From: Loktanella gaetbuli
Lineage (GTDB): Bacteria > Pseudomonadota > Alphaproteobacteria > Rhodobacterales > Rhodobacteraceae
DNA length: 64,000 nt
NCBI RefSeq assembly: GCF_020531945.1
Contig: NZ_JAJATZ010000004.1
Coordinates: 296,385-360,384 of the forward strand
Direction: 5' to 3'
Positions 25,145 through 33,501 of this stretch are shown here, in pieces. The translations under genes and the position numbers were made by a program. Position 1 is the stretch's first letter. Each line of letters starts with the position of its first letter. The notes under the pieces were generated by a model that ran no database searches, was not told the origin of the DNA, and was given only the letters and a program-made list of their open reading frames with translations.

Positions 25145-26431
25145 TCAGACTGTTTCGATGCGGATCGCGACAGGGTTCTGGGTCAGCACGCCCGTGCTGT
25201 CAAAGCGGGCCATCGCCTCGTCCAGGGCTGTGCGCGTCGTCTTGTGCGTGACGATCAGCACAGGCGCTGCGGTGTCGGCGTGATCATACTGGCGCATTCG
25301 GTCGATGCTGACGCCCGCGTCGCCAAGGATCGTCGCGACCTTGGCCAATGCGCCGGGTTTGTCCAGCAGTTGCAGGCGCAGGTAATAGGGAGCCGGGACC
25401 GCTGCCTGTGCGGCGCGTGCCTTGCGCAGCGTGCTGGCGGGCTGGCCAAAGGTGGACAGGCGCGACCCGCGTGCAATGTCCATGACGTCGCCCATGATGG
25501 CGCTGGCGGTGGGGCCTTCGCCCGCACCCGCACCGCGCATCACGATCTGGCCTACGGCATCGCCTTCGAGGACGACCATGTTGGTGCCGCCCGAAAGTTG
25601 TCCAAGTGGCGAAGTATCGGGCACCAGGCAAGGCGACATGCGCTGTTCCAGCCCGCGGCCCGTCAGTTGGGCCACCCCCAGCAGCTTGATCTTGTAGCCC
25701 ATATCGGCGGCTTGGCGGATGTCTTCGATGGTCACGGACCCGATGCCTTCCAGCGCGACGCCGTCGAAATCGACCTGTGTGCCGAATGCGATGGATGACA
25801 GCAGCGCCAGTTTGTGCCCCGCATCCACACCGCCCACGTCAAGGTTGGGGTCGGCCTCGAGGTAGCCCAGTGCATTGGCTTCATCGAAGACCTCCTGATA
25901 GGTCAGGCCCGCGTCTTCCATCCGGGTCAGGATGTAATTGCAGCTGCCGTTCATGACACCCATGATCCGGGTGATGGCGTTGCCGGCAAGACCCTCGGTC
26001 AGGGTCTTGACCACCGGGATGCCGCCTGCGACCGCGGCCTCGAACCGGATGACGCGGCCCGCGGCCTCGGCCGCCACGGCCAGGGCCTGCCCGTGGATCG
26101 CCAGCAAAGCCTTGTTGGCGCTGACCACGTCCTTGCCACCTGCGATGGCGGCTTCTGTGGTGTCCTTGGCGGGGCCGTCATGACCGCCCATGACCTCGAT
26201 CACCACGTCGACATCGGACCGGTAGGCCAATGCCACGGGATCGTTTTCCCAAGCGTAGTCGGACAGGTCGACACCGCGATCCTTTTCCTTGGACCGGGCG
26301 GAGACGGCGCTGATGACGACCGGTCGGCCTGCGCGTGCGGCCAGCAGGTCGGCATGGGTCTGAACGATCTTGACGATCCCCGCGCCGACGGTGCCAAGGC
26401 CCGCAATTCCAAGGCGAAGTGGGTCAGTCAT
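25145..26431 (-). CDS. hom: Homoserine dehydrogenase
   Basis: A 428-residue enzyme reducing aspartate semialdehyde to homoserine with NAD(P)H, at the branch to threonine and methionine. Domains: N-terminal Rossmann fold with LGIAGLGTVGAGIVKIVQTH; the catalytic domain including NGSCNYILTRMEDAGLTYQE and the conserved FDEANALGYLEADPNLDVGG-type block; and a C-terminal ACT domain (about 345-428; YYLRLQLLDKPGALAKVATI), the usual threonine-binding regulatory unit. It is monofunctional, without an aspartokinase part. The start at 26431 is the only ATG before the Rossmann motif. First gene of hom-glpX-recJ. Confidence 0.97.
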   Translation of the reverse strand: MTDPLRLGIAGLGTVGAGIVKIVQTHADLLAARAGRPVVISAVSARSKEKDRGVDLSDYAWENDPVALAYRSDVDVVIEVMGGHDGPAKDTTEAAIAGGKDVVSANKALLAIHGQALAVAAEAAGRVIRFEAAVAGGIPVVKTLTEGLAGNAITRIMGVMNGSCNYILTRMEDAGLTYQEVFDEANALGYLEADPNLDVGGVDAGHKLALLSSIAFGTQVDFDGVALEGIGSVTIEDIRQAADMGYKIKLLGVAQLTGRGLEQRMSPCLVPDTSPLGQLSGGTNMVVLEGDAVGQIVMRGAGAGEGPTASAIMGDVMDIARGSRLSTFGQPASTLRKARAAQAAVPAPYYLRLQLLDKPGALAKVATILGDAGVSIDRMRQYDHADTAAPVLIVTHKTTRTALDEAMARFDSTGVLTQNPVAIRIETV

Positions 26432-26501
26432 GGCGGGCTCCGGTCGTTGATGAGATATTCGTCAGCCTGTTAGCGAAATCGCGCTGCCACCGCAACGCGG
26501 C

Positions 26502-26783
26502 TTAGCGGATGCTGCGCTGCATCCGGGCGCGTGTATCCGGTGCTACGACCGGACCGCGCAGGGCGGCAGCCCGTCTGCGCAGCCTGTCGGCGTCACTGCC
26601 CAGATCGGCTGCGGTTTGCGCATTGACCCGACCGGGGGCCTGCGCCTGCGCCAGCAACGGGGCCAGCGGCTGCAATTGCGGAAAGGGTGCGGCGGCTGCC
26701 TGCGGCGTGATCGGGCCGACCATTGCGGGCGGCTGCGTGCAGGCCGTCAGTGTCAAAAGACCAAGGATCAAGAAGGCGCGCAT
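26502..26783 (-). CDS. Small hypothetical lipoprotein
   Basis: About 93 residues from the ATG at 26783. The N-terminus MRAFLILGLLTLTACTQP is a lipoprotein signal with lipobox LTAC. The mature part is Ala/Gln/Pro-rich (PQAAAAPFPQLQPLAPLLAQ) with a basic C-terminal helix (DADRLRRRAAALRGP), so it may be a small envelope protein. The frame continues nine codons upstream, but starting there would bury the signal sequence. It is 70 bp upstream of hom and divergent from the TetR gene. No family is recognised. Confidence 0.65.
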   Translation of the reverse strand: MRAFLILGLLTLTACTQPPAMVGPITPQAAAAPFPQLQPLAPLLAQAQAPGRVNAQTAADLGSDADRLRRRAAALRGPVVAPDTRARMQRSIR

Positions 26784-26876
26784 CGGCTGTCCATATGTTT
26801 GTCGGATCACACTAGGCCGCCTGGTCCTGCGACGAAACAGCTTTTCAAGCCTTACCGGGTACCTTTAAATGCGCCC

Positions 26877-27464
26877 ATGGCACGCAAACAAGGCTCTTAT
26901 GCGGATACCACCGGGCCGCGGGTGCGCGACGCGGCGCTGCGTCTGATCGCGCAGCACGGGTTTGCAGCTGTGTCGATGCGTCAGATCGCGGGCGAGGTCG
27001 GCGTGCAGGCCGGGGCGCTGTACAACTATATCCCTGATAAGCAGTCGTTGCTGTTCGAACTGCTGGACAGTCATATGTCAGAGGTCATGGAGGCGGCGGC
27101 GCAGGCACGGCTGAGCGGTACGCCGCTGCAACGCCTCGAGGGGTTTACGCGGTTTCATATCCGGTTCCATCTGCCCCGTCGGGATGCCGTGTTTCTGTCC
27201 TACATGGAACTGCGCAACCTTGCGCCAGAGAATTTCGGCCGCATTGCGGCCAAACGCCGTGCCTATGAGGACAGGCTGGAAATGATCCTGCGCGACGGCG
27301 TCGCCGACGGCTCATTCGTCGTGGATGATACGCGCATCACGACATTGGCCCTGATTGCCCAACTGACGGGAATCACCAATTGGTATGACCCCGCCGGCCG
27401 CCTGACGCTGCGTGAAATCGAAACGATCTATTGCGCGTTGGTGCGCAAATCGGTCGCAGCCTGA
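26877..27464 (+). CDS. TetR/AcrR family transcriptional regulator
   Basis: A 195-residue protein. The N-terminal helix-turn-helix, about residues 15-60, is clear: AALRLIAQHGFAAVSMRQIA then GVQAGALYNYIPDKQSLLFE. The C-terminal ligand domain is all-helical with HIRFHLPRRDAVFLSYMELR near residue 105, a form seen in regulators of acyl-CoA or fatty-acid genes; the ligand cannot be named. The start is the ATG at 26877, placed by the family start MARKQGSYAD. It is divergent from the small lipoprotein gene at 26783, and the 93 bp between them is the likely site of autoregulation. The TadE-like gene downstream is convergent and probably unrelated. Confidence 0.85.
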   Translation: MARKQGSYADTTGPRVRDAALRLIAQHGFAAVSMRQIAGEVGVQAGALYNYIPDKQSLLFELLDSHMSEVMEAAAQARLSGTPLQRLEGFTRFHIRFHLPRRDAVFLSYMELRNLAPENFGRIAAKRRAYEDRLEMILRDGVADGSFVVDDTRITTLALIAQLTGITNWYDPAGRLTLREIETIYCALVRKSVAA

Positions 27465-27479
27465 GGCCGGAACATCAGG

Positions 27480-28079
27480 TCAGCACAAATCGGTCAGAGG
27501 GTTGGCTGGGTCGTTGTTGAAACAGACGTTCACATCGCGCGGTGCTGCAAAGGTGAATGTCGGTATCGTGGTGACCGGCAGGGCCTTCAGGGCGGGGGCA
27601 TGGGTCGTCCATGTTTCCACGATGATCAGGCGACCGCCATCGTTGGTGATCGGCAGGTCATTCACTAGGCTGGACATATCCTGATCCGTCAGCGGTGCCC
27701 GGTCCGTGCCGCGGACCTCTGACCAGACGACGTGATAGTGCGGCGTTGCATCCAGAAAGCCGGTCAGATCATCCTTTGTATGATAGCGGACGACGGTCAC
27801 ACGCAAGCCCGGCGACCTGTCGTGCAGGTTCATGAACTTTTGCAGTTCGTACATCGAATCGATGTAGGCATCGTTCACGAGCGCCCGTTCGCGGCTCAGG
27901 GTATCCGCAATGGTCAGGCCCGTCTTGATGCTGGTCGCCTCGACCCGGAACGCATCGAAATAGACCAGTGTTCCGAACAGCCCCCACAGCAAGAGTGGCG
28001 ACATGAACAGCAGCTCGATCGGGGCGTTGCCGTCCTCGCGCTGAAAAAGGCGGCGGAGCGCGCGTCCAGGACGGATCAT
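27480..28079 (-). CDS. TadE/TadG-like pseudopilin-related membrane protein (1)
   Basis: A 199-residue protein. An N-terminal basic segment ends in REDGNAPIELLFMSPLLLWG, the TadE-like E/G-x-[AS]xxEF-type processing and membrane region, with one membrane helix (about 25-45). The remainder is periplasmic, with two cysteines near the end. It is the last of three genes that overlap by 4 bp, all with the same arrangement of short basic N-terminus, one hydrophobic segment and a large extracytoplasmic domain. The TadE/F/G proteins belong to the Flp pilus assembly system; the remaining tad genes are not in the window. Confidence 0.7.
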   Translation of the reverse strand: MIRPGRALRRLFQREDGNAPIELLFMSPLLLWGLFGTLVYFDAFRVEATSIKTGLTIADTLSRERALVNDAYIDSMYELQKFMNLHDRSPGLRVTVVRYHTKDDLTGFLDATPHYHVVWSEVRGTDRAPLTDQDMSSLVNDLPITNDGGRLIIVETWTTHAPALKALPVTTIPTFTFAAPRDVNVCFNNDPANPLTDLC

Positions 28080-28621
28080 TGATAAGGCTCCACGACATAG
28101 GAACTCGCCGCACGCAGGGCGTAATATTCCTTGCCCGGTTCTACGATCTTGCGGCCGACACCCGCATAGTTGAACGTCGGATCGAACAGGATGCAGACCC
28201 GCAGGATCATCAGGTCGTTGTTTTCCAGCGAACCAATCGGGAAATCGGTCGCCTCTTCTTCGCGGTCGCGGCAGGGTGCGCTGACAGCCGGTGTGACCCA
28301 GTTGCGCGGATCAACCTTGATCATCTCGAGCCTGATGTCGCGTTCGCAATTTTCGATGACCTTGGCATAGTAGCATAGCCGCGCCGTCAGATCGTCGTGC
28401 GTCGGTACTTTCAGATAACCGACACGGACATCACGCACGGCCAAATCCAACGCGCGGTCCACCATCACCTGACGTACGGAATGCACCTGAATTTCGAATG
28501 CGTTGACGAAGATGAAAAAGAAGGCGGGTGCGACAAGAAGGAACGGAATGCTGGCAGAGCCGCTTTCCGGTGACAGTCGTGCACCAAGACGCTGCGTCAA
28601 CTTCAGGATGCGCGAGATCAT
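28076..28621 (-). CDS. TadE/TadG-like pseudopilin-related membrane protein (2)
   Basis: A 181-residue protein beginning MISRILKLTQRLGARLSPES followed by GSASIPFLLVAPAFFFIFVN, a single membrane segment at about residues 22-42. The periplasmic part holds five cysteines spread over the sequence. It overlaps its neighbours on both sides by 4 bp and is in the middle of the TadG-like unit. The function within Flp pilus assembly, or in a separate surface structure, cannot be set from sequence. Confidence 0.7.
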   Translation of the reverse strand: MISRILKLTQRLGARLSPESGSASIPFLLVAPAFFFIFVNAFEIQVHSVRQVMVDRALDLAVRDVRVGYLKVPTHDDLTARLCYYAKVIENCERDIRLEMIKVDPRNWVTPAVSAPCRDREEEATDFPIGSLENNDLMILRVCILFDPTFNYAGVGRKIVEPGKEYYALRAASSYVVEPYQ

Positions 28622-30147
28622 TGGGTCAACCTCAGCTCTGTGATCTGATCGGCGATCGCCGAGAAAATGGACCCCAGGTTCGAGCCGGTGGTCGCAAAGA
28701 ACTGCGATGGATCATTGGCGCAATTGCGCATCACGGTCCGGCCGTCGATCGCCTCTTGCGAGGTATCATTGCCTGTCACCGAAATTGTATAGACCTTGAT
28801 CCCCCTGTTCTTGGCAGCGGTGCAGGTGCTGGACAGCCAGGTATCCGCCTGTGCACCGTCATGTTCATAGACAATGTTGGTGTCGGTGGTCGAACAGCCA
28901 ATCCCAAAGCGACCAAAGCGATTGTTGCCGACGAACGGCATGTTGTTGTTCGCCCAGAACAGCATTTCGCTGGGCGTGTCGATGAATTCATCGTTCAAGC
29001 GACAGGACGCAGAGTTCTGTCCATCGGTCAGCAGAACGATATATTTCAGCGTGGGCGAGGTATTTGCCCCGGCCACAAGGGTATAGGGGCTGGGCCGGTC
29101 GCGAAAAACACCGTCGACAAAACCGTTTGGCAGTTCCTTTACAACTTCGTTGAACGACGGGTCAAGCAGCGTCGTCGCCCATTTCATGCCCTCGTGGATG
29201 GCCGTACCTGCGCGCGGTTCCAATGACGCCAGGCGGCCCTTCAGCAGGTCAGCGTTCTGGCTCAGGATGACCATGCGTTCGAAATCATAACGCGGGCAAA
29301 TGGGCTGTGTCACCGCAGGATTGTTCACGTCGCGCCCGAACACGTTGCCAAAGGAGTTCGTCATCACGGGCTGTGTCTGGCGGTAGGTTCTGTCGTCATC
29401 AAAGACAGTGGTCGCGTATTCTGCCGGATCAAATTCGATGCAGTGCGAAAATCCGTGTTGCGTGACAGGGTCGATATCAAGCGCGTCCAGGATTTCCGGG
29501 CCAGCGTTCACGCTGTCCGAATAGGGGATGATCGAAATGGAAACACGATCCTGAAGCGCGGGGTCCAACAGCTGATCGATGAAATCCTCTGCTGCGTCGG
29601 TCACCAGTTCCATGCGTTTGAACGTGGTCCCCGGAACCCCGAATTCCATCGAACCCGACAGGTCGAGCACGAGTGACACCTCAATCTTGCCGGACCCTTG
29701 GATCGCGGTGGATTGGGAATTGGCGGTCAGGTAGTCCGGCCCGTTCATCTGACCGATCCATGGCATGAACATGCTCAGGAAATGCATCCGCACCTGTACA
29801 TAGCTTTGGACTGTCACCTCACGCACGTTGCGACCGGTCACGATGACCGGTTCGCCCTTGAGTGCGGCAGCTTCACCAGCCTTGGTGAAATGATCGGTGA
29901 TCAGGGTTTTGGCATCGGTTGGCTGGCGCAGGTTCGCAGAGGCCAGCACGGCTGTATCCGTGATGCCCTGCAATCGCGCGCGTTTCGCCTCGAAGCGCAT
30001 GAAATCCACGGCGATCCCGCCGACGATGATCATCGGAATCAAGAGTATGAGCGTCAGCATGATGATCGTGCCGTTCTCGTCGCGTGCGAAGCGGCGCAGC
30101 CGTAGCGCCGCAGCGGCCATTCCGATCTGATGTGTCAGCCATTTCAT
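28618..30147 (-). CDS. TadG-like protein with von Willebrand factor A domain
   Basis: A 509-residue protein. The TadG-type anchor lies at residues 20-50: RRFARDENGTIIMLTLILLI then VGGIAVDFMRFEAKRARLQG. The following vWA domain carries the MIDAS motif VSLVLDLSGSMEFG (DxSxS at about residue 165) and a distal KYIVLLTDGQN, so it should bind a divalent metal and a protein partner outside the membrane. Several cysteine pairs lie in the second half of the domain. First gene of the three-gene unit; the upstream intergenic region (30148-30372) is shared with the divergent glutamate dehydrogenase gene. Established knowledge places TadG in Flp/Tad pilus biogenesis. Confidence 0.85.
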   Translation of the reverse strand: MKWLTHQIGMAAAALRLRRFARDENGTIIMLTLILLIPMIIVGGIAVDFMRFEAKRARLQGITDTAVLASANLRQPTDAKTLITDHFTKAGEAAALKGEPVIVTGRNVREVTVQSYVQVRMHFLSMFMPWIGQMNGPDYLTANSQSTAIQGSGKIEVSLVLDLSGSMEFGVPGTTFKRMELVTDAAEDFIDQLLDPALQDRVSISIIPYSDSVNAGPEILDALDIDPVTQHGFSHCIEFDPAEYATTVFDDDRTYRQTQPVMTNSFGNVFGRDVNNPAVTQPICPRYDFERMVILSQNADLLKGRLASLEPRAGTAIHEGMKWATTLLDPSFNEVVKELPNGFVDGVFRDRPSPYTLVAGANTSPTLKYIVLLTDGQNSASCRLNDEFIDTPSEMLFWANNNMPFVGNNRFGRFGIGCSTTDTNIVYEHDGAQADTWLSSTCTAAKNRGIKVYTISVTGNDTSQEAIDGRTVMRNCANDPSQFFATTGSNLGSIFSAIADQITELRLTQ

Positions 30148-30295
30148 AACGCGAAACTCTTGTGTCAGTTCACCATAATCGGTTGCCGGGCGTCGCAGGA
30201 CGCACGTCTCCCGTCGGTTGTTTAACTAAACTGCTGTGACGGAATTAGGGCGTGTTCATGGCCGGCACGGCCGTTGTTCACGATTTGCAAACAAA

Positions 30296-30323
30296 TTGGG
30301 CATCAGGCACGAATCAGTATAGC
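30296..30323 (+). promoter_or_regulatory. Candidate promoter for glutamate dehydrogenase
   Basis: TTGGGC (30296-30301), a 16-bp spacer and TATAGC (30318-30323) precede the start codon at 30373 by about 50 bases. The 225-bp divergent region also must hold the tadG-like gene promoter on the other strand, for which I see no clear candidate. Confidence 0.35.
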
Positions 30324-30372
30324 AATCGCTTGGGCGAGCCGGCCTGGTCGCCCCACACCTAAGGAACCAGAG

Positions 30373-31827
30373 ATGACTCAACCCGATACATCACCCCAGG
30401 ATGCCCCGCAGGAACCGACCTTTCGCGAATCCGTGGACATCATGTTCAACCGCGCCGTGGGCCTGTTGGATCTCAGCCCCGGACTGGAAGAGAAGATCAG
30501 GGTCTGCAACGCGACCTACGTCGTGCGTTTCGGTGTGCGTCTGCGTGGCAAGATCCACACCTTTACCGGCTACCGGGCCGTCCATTCCGAACATATGGAG
30601 CCGGTCAAGGGCGGCATCCGCTATGCGCTGGCCGTGCACCAGGACGAGGTCGAGGCGCTGGCGGCGCTGATGACGTACAAATGCGCGCTGGTCGATGCGC
30701 CGTTCGGCGGGTCCAAGGGCGGTCTGTGCATCAATCCGCGCGATTGGGAAGAGCACGAGCTGGAACTGATCACGCGGCGGTTCGCCTATGAGCTGATCAA
30801 GCGTGACCTGATCAACCCGGCCCAGAACGTGCCCGCCCCCGACATGGGCACGGGCGAACGCGAAATGGCTTGGATCGCGGACCAGTACAAACGCATGAAC
30901 ACTACCGACATCAACGGTGCGGCCTGTGTGACGGGCAAACCGACGAACGCAGGCGGTATTCAGGGCCGGACCGAGGCAACTGGCCGCGGTGTGCAATTCG
31001 CGCTGCGCGAATTCTTTCGCCATCCGGGGGATGTGGCCAAGGCGAACCTAAGCGGCAAGCTGGATGGCAAGCGTGTGATCGTGCAGGGCCTTGGCAACGT
31101 GGGCTATCACGCGGCCAAGTTTCTGTCCGAAGAGGACGGCTGCAAGATCACAGGCATCATCGAACATGACGGGTCGCTGTTCGACGAGAACGGTCTGAAC
31201 GTCGAGGATGTCCGCGCCCATATCGTGGAAAACGGCGGGCTGACCGGTTATGCGGCGGCAACCTTTGAACCCCAGGGCGCAAAGCTGCTGGAGCATGACT
31301 GCGACATCCTGATTCCCGCGGCACTTGAGGGGGTTATCAACATGACCAACGCCGACCGAATCAAGGCACCGCTGATCATCGAGGCGGCCAACGGTCCCAC
31401 GACGTCGGGCGCTGACGAAATCCTGCGCAAGAAAGGCTGCGTGATCATCCCCGACATGTATGCCAACGCGGGCGGTGTGACGGTCAGCTATTTCGAATGG
31501 GTCAAGAACCTGTCGCATATCCGGTTCGGCCGGATGCAGCGCCGGGCCGAAGAGGCGCGTCACCAGCTGCTGGTCGACGAGTTGGAGCGTCTGGACGACA
31601 TGCTGGAACATCGCTGGTCCATGACACCTGATTTCAAGGAGAAATACCTGCGCGGTGCCGATGAGATCGAACTGGTGCGCTCTGGCCTCGATGACACGAT
31701 GCGCACGGCCTATCAGGCCATGAGCAAGGTCTGGAACGAAAACGACGATGTCGAGGATCTGCGCACCGCGGCCTATCTGGTGTCGATCCGCAAGGTCGCG
31801 GCCAGCTACCGCGCCAAGGGGCTTTAG
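30373..31827 (+). CDS. gdhA: Glu/Leu/Phe/Val family glutamate dehydrogenase
   Basis: A 484-residue NAD(P)-dependent enzyme interconverting glutamate and 2-oxoglutarate plus ammonia. The substrate domain has EPVKGGIRYALAVHQDEVEA and KCALVDAPFGGSKGGLCINP (catalytic lysine in GGSKGG), the nucleotide domain has VIVQGLGNVGYHAAKFLSEE, and LIIEAANGPTTSGADEILRK follows. The length (about 480) and the NVPAPDMGTGEREMAWIADQ segment fit the short hexameric type rather than the 1600-residue NAD-specific type. The start is the ATG at 30373 with AAGGAACCAG upstream; the open frame reaches further but without site. gdhA is followed by a strong hairpin and then convergent pyrD. Confidence 0.93.
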   Translation: MTQPDTSPQDAPQEPTFRESVDIMFNRAVGLLDLSPGLEEKIRVCNATYVVRFGVRLRGKIHTFTGYRAVHSEHMEPVKGGIRYALAVHQDEVEALAALMTYKCALVDAPFGGSKGGLCINPRDWEEHELELITRRFAYELIKRDLINPAQNVPAPDMGTGEREMAWIADQYKRMNTTDINGAACVTGKPTNAGGIQGRTEATGRGVQFALREFFRHPGDVAKANLSGKLDGKRVIVQGLGNVGYHAAKFLSEEDGCKITGIIEHDGSLFDENGLNVEDVRAHIVENGGLTGYAAATFEPQGAKLLEHDCDILIPAALEGVINMTNADRIKAPLIIEAANGPTTSGADEILRKKGCVIIPDMYANAGGVTVSYFEWVKNLSHIRFGRMQRRAEEARHQLLVDELERLDDMLEHRWSMTPDFKEKYLRGADEIELVRSGLDDTMRTAYQAMSKVWNENDDVEDLRTAAYLVSIRKVAASYRAKGL

Positions 31828-31842
31828 CGGCATATTGCTAAG

Positions 31843-31881
31843 GTCCGGGGTTTCGCCTCCAAGGCGGGTGAAACCCCGGAC
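31843..31881. terminator. Strong hairpin between gdhA and pyrD
   Basis: GTCCGGGGTTTC pairs perfectly with GAAACCCCGGAC (12 bp); the inner part GCC-TCCAA-GGC can extend the stem. It lies 15 bp after the gdhA stop and before convergent pyrD. There is no adjacent T-tract, so it may act as a bidirectional roadblock or 3'-end stabiliser rather than an intrinsic terminator. Confidence 0.45.
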
Positions 31882-31970
31882 GCCAATCTAAGTCCCCGAA
31901 ACGGGCGCTGTGTGAACTGATTTTTGTCTCAATACTTGTGGACCGGGGCCTGCGTGACCCGGTCCTTAGG

Positions 31971-33017
31971 TCAGGTCCAGTCCGAACGACCTGTGCCCAC
32001 GGCCTGCGCCACGTTTTCGAAACCGTCGCGCGCCAGCAGATCGTCTAGCCCGCGCACAATGTCACCCACCAGCGATAGCCCGCCATAGACCAGCGCGGTG
32101 TACAACTGCACAGCGGATGCCCCGGCGCGGATTTTCTGATACGCCTGTTGCGCCGATCCGACGCCACCGACACCGATGATCGGCAGAGGCGTCAGGCCGG
32201 ACAAATGCGCCAGCACGCGGGTCGATTTTTCGAACAAGGGTTGGCCGGACAGCCCACCTTTTTCATGCGCATGCGGACCGTGTAGCCCGTCACGATCCAA
32301 CGTCGTGTTGGTCGCAATCAGCCCTGCGATCCCCGATGCATTCGCGACCTCTGCTACATCTGCAATCTCGGCAGGATTCAGGTCCGGCGCGATTTTCAAA
32401 AACACCGGAATGGGCCGGGGCAGGGCGGCATTGGCCGTCATCACCCCGTCCAGCAGCGCGCCAAGCGCTGCCTTGCCCTGCAAATCGCGCAGTTTTTCCG
32501 TATTGGGCGACGACACGTTGACCGTCGCAAATGCGACATGCGCGGCACAGCGGGTCAGCACGCGCGCGAAATCGCCCGCGCGGTCGTCCGAATCCTTGTT
32601 TGCGCCCAGATTCAACCCGACGATACCCGCGTGACCGGCCAGCCGATCAGCGATGGCATCCATGCCGTCGTTGTTGAAGCCGAACCGGTTGATTGCGGCA
32701 CCATCCTGCGTCAGCCGGAACAGGCGGGGCCGGGGGTTGCCCGGCTGGGCGCGCGGCGTGGCGGCCCCCACCTCGATGAAACCGAAACCGCTGCGCGACA
32801 GCGGCGCGATCGCGGTCGCGTTCTTGTCAAATCCGGCAGCGAGGCCCACCGGGTTAGGCAGATCAAGCCCGGCCAGATTGATACGCAGCCTGTCGGATGT
32901 AATCGGTCCGCCGCGCGGACCCAGTCCCAGTTGCAGTGCATTCAGCGCCAGACCGTGCGCGCGTTCGGGATCAATCGACCGCAGCATCCGCAGTCCGGCC
33001 TGTTCCAACAGATTCAT
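31971..33017 (-). CDS. pyrD: Dihydroorotate dehydrogenase (quinone), class 2
   Basis: A 348-residue membrane-associated flavoprotein that oxidises dihydroorotate to orotate in pyrimidine synthesis and hands the electrons to ubiquinone. Class 2 features: an N-terminal helical extension for quinone access (MNLLEQAGLRMLRSIDPERA), LPNPVGLAAGFDKNATAI, GFGFIEVGAATPRAQPGNPR, the catalytic serine in NVSSPNTEKLRDLQ and PIIGVGGVGSAQQAYQKIRA for FMN phosphate. The frame extends upstream into DUF952, but the ATG at 33017 overlaps the DUF952 stop (ATGA), which fixes the start and suggests coupling. Confidence 0.97.
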   Translation of the reverse strand: MNLLEQAGLRMLRSIDPERAHGLALNALQLGLGPRGGPITSDRLRINLAGLDLPNPVGLAAGFDKNATAIAPLSRSGFGFIEVGAATPRAQPGNPRPRLFRLTQDGAAINRFGFNNDGMDAIADRLAGHAGIVGLNLGANKDSDDRAGDFARVLTRCAAHVAFATVNVSSPNTEKLRDLQGKAALGALLDGVMTANAALPRPIPVFLKIAPDLNPAEIADVAEVANASGIAGLIATNTTLDRDGLHGPHAHEKGGLSGQPLFEKSTRVLAHLSGLTPLPIIGVGGVGSAQQAYQKIRAGASAVQLYTALVYGGLSLVGDIVRGLDDLLARDGFENVAQAVGTGRSDWT

Positions 33018-33349
33018 AGATCGTCGGGGAACTGGTGCAGACCGTCCACCAGCGGCAGTGGTTTGTGCCAGGCAACATCCGTCAGCAGCAGCGGCCGGTA
33101 GAGATGCGGAAAATCGTCGCCACCGCGCGATGGTTCCCACCGCAGATGTTCGCCCAGAGGATCCGCCTCGACCGCGACCAGCACCAGATCGGATGCATCG
33201 GCAAAATGTTTCAGCGCGGTTTCGCGTGCCTGTCTGCCTGTCGAAAAATGGATGTAGCCATCTGCCAGATCGATTGGCGCGCCTGCCGTGGACCCGTCAG
33301 CCTGAAGTGCGGCCCATTCGGGCGCATGGAATATCTTGTAGATCAACAT
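33014..33349 (-). CDS. DUF952 family protein
   Basis: A 111-residue protein with MLIYKIFHAPEWAALQADGS, then DGYIHFSTGRQARETALKHF and SDLVLVAVEADPLGEHLRWE, all typical for DUF952, a small cytoplasmic family of unknown function often seen directly before pyrD in this group. The frame continues to 33454, but the first ATG next to the conserved start is at 33349. It overlaps pyrD by 4 bp. Confidence 0.88.
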   Translation of the reverse strand: MLIYKIFHAPEWAALQADGSTAGAPIDLADGYIHFSTGRQARETALKHFADASDLVLVAVEADPLGEHLRWEPSRGGDDFPHLYRPLLLTDVAWHKPLPLVDGLHQFPDDL

Positions 33350-33501
33350 GGGCTTTCTTTGCCGTTTGCCTGCGGAATAATCAAGCGCGCCTGTCATCAA
33401 ACTGACGTAGGCGCCGATTAGCACAGGCCCCGCGCAAAAGTTTGACACCGTCAATTTCGGGGGTCAGACTTTTGTCAGACATATCCAAATTGGGGAAACC
33501 G

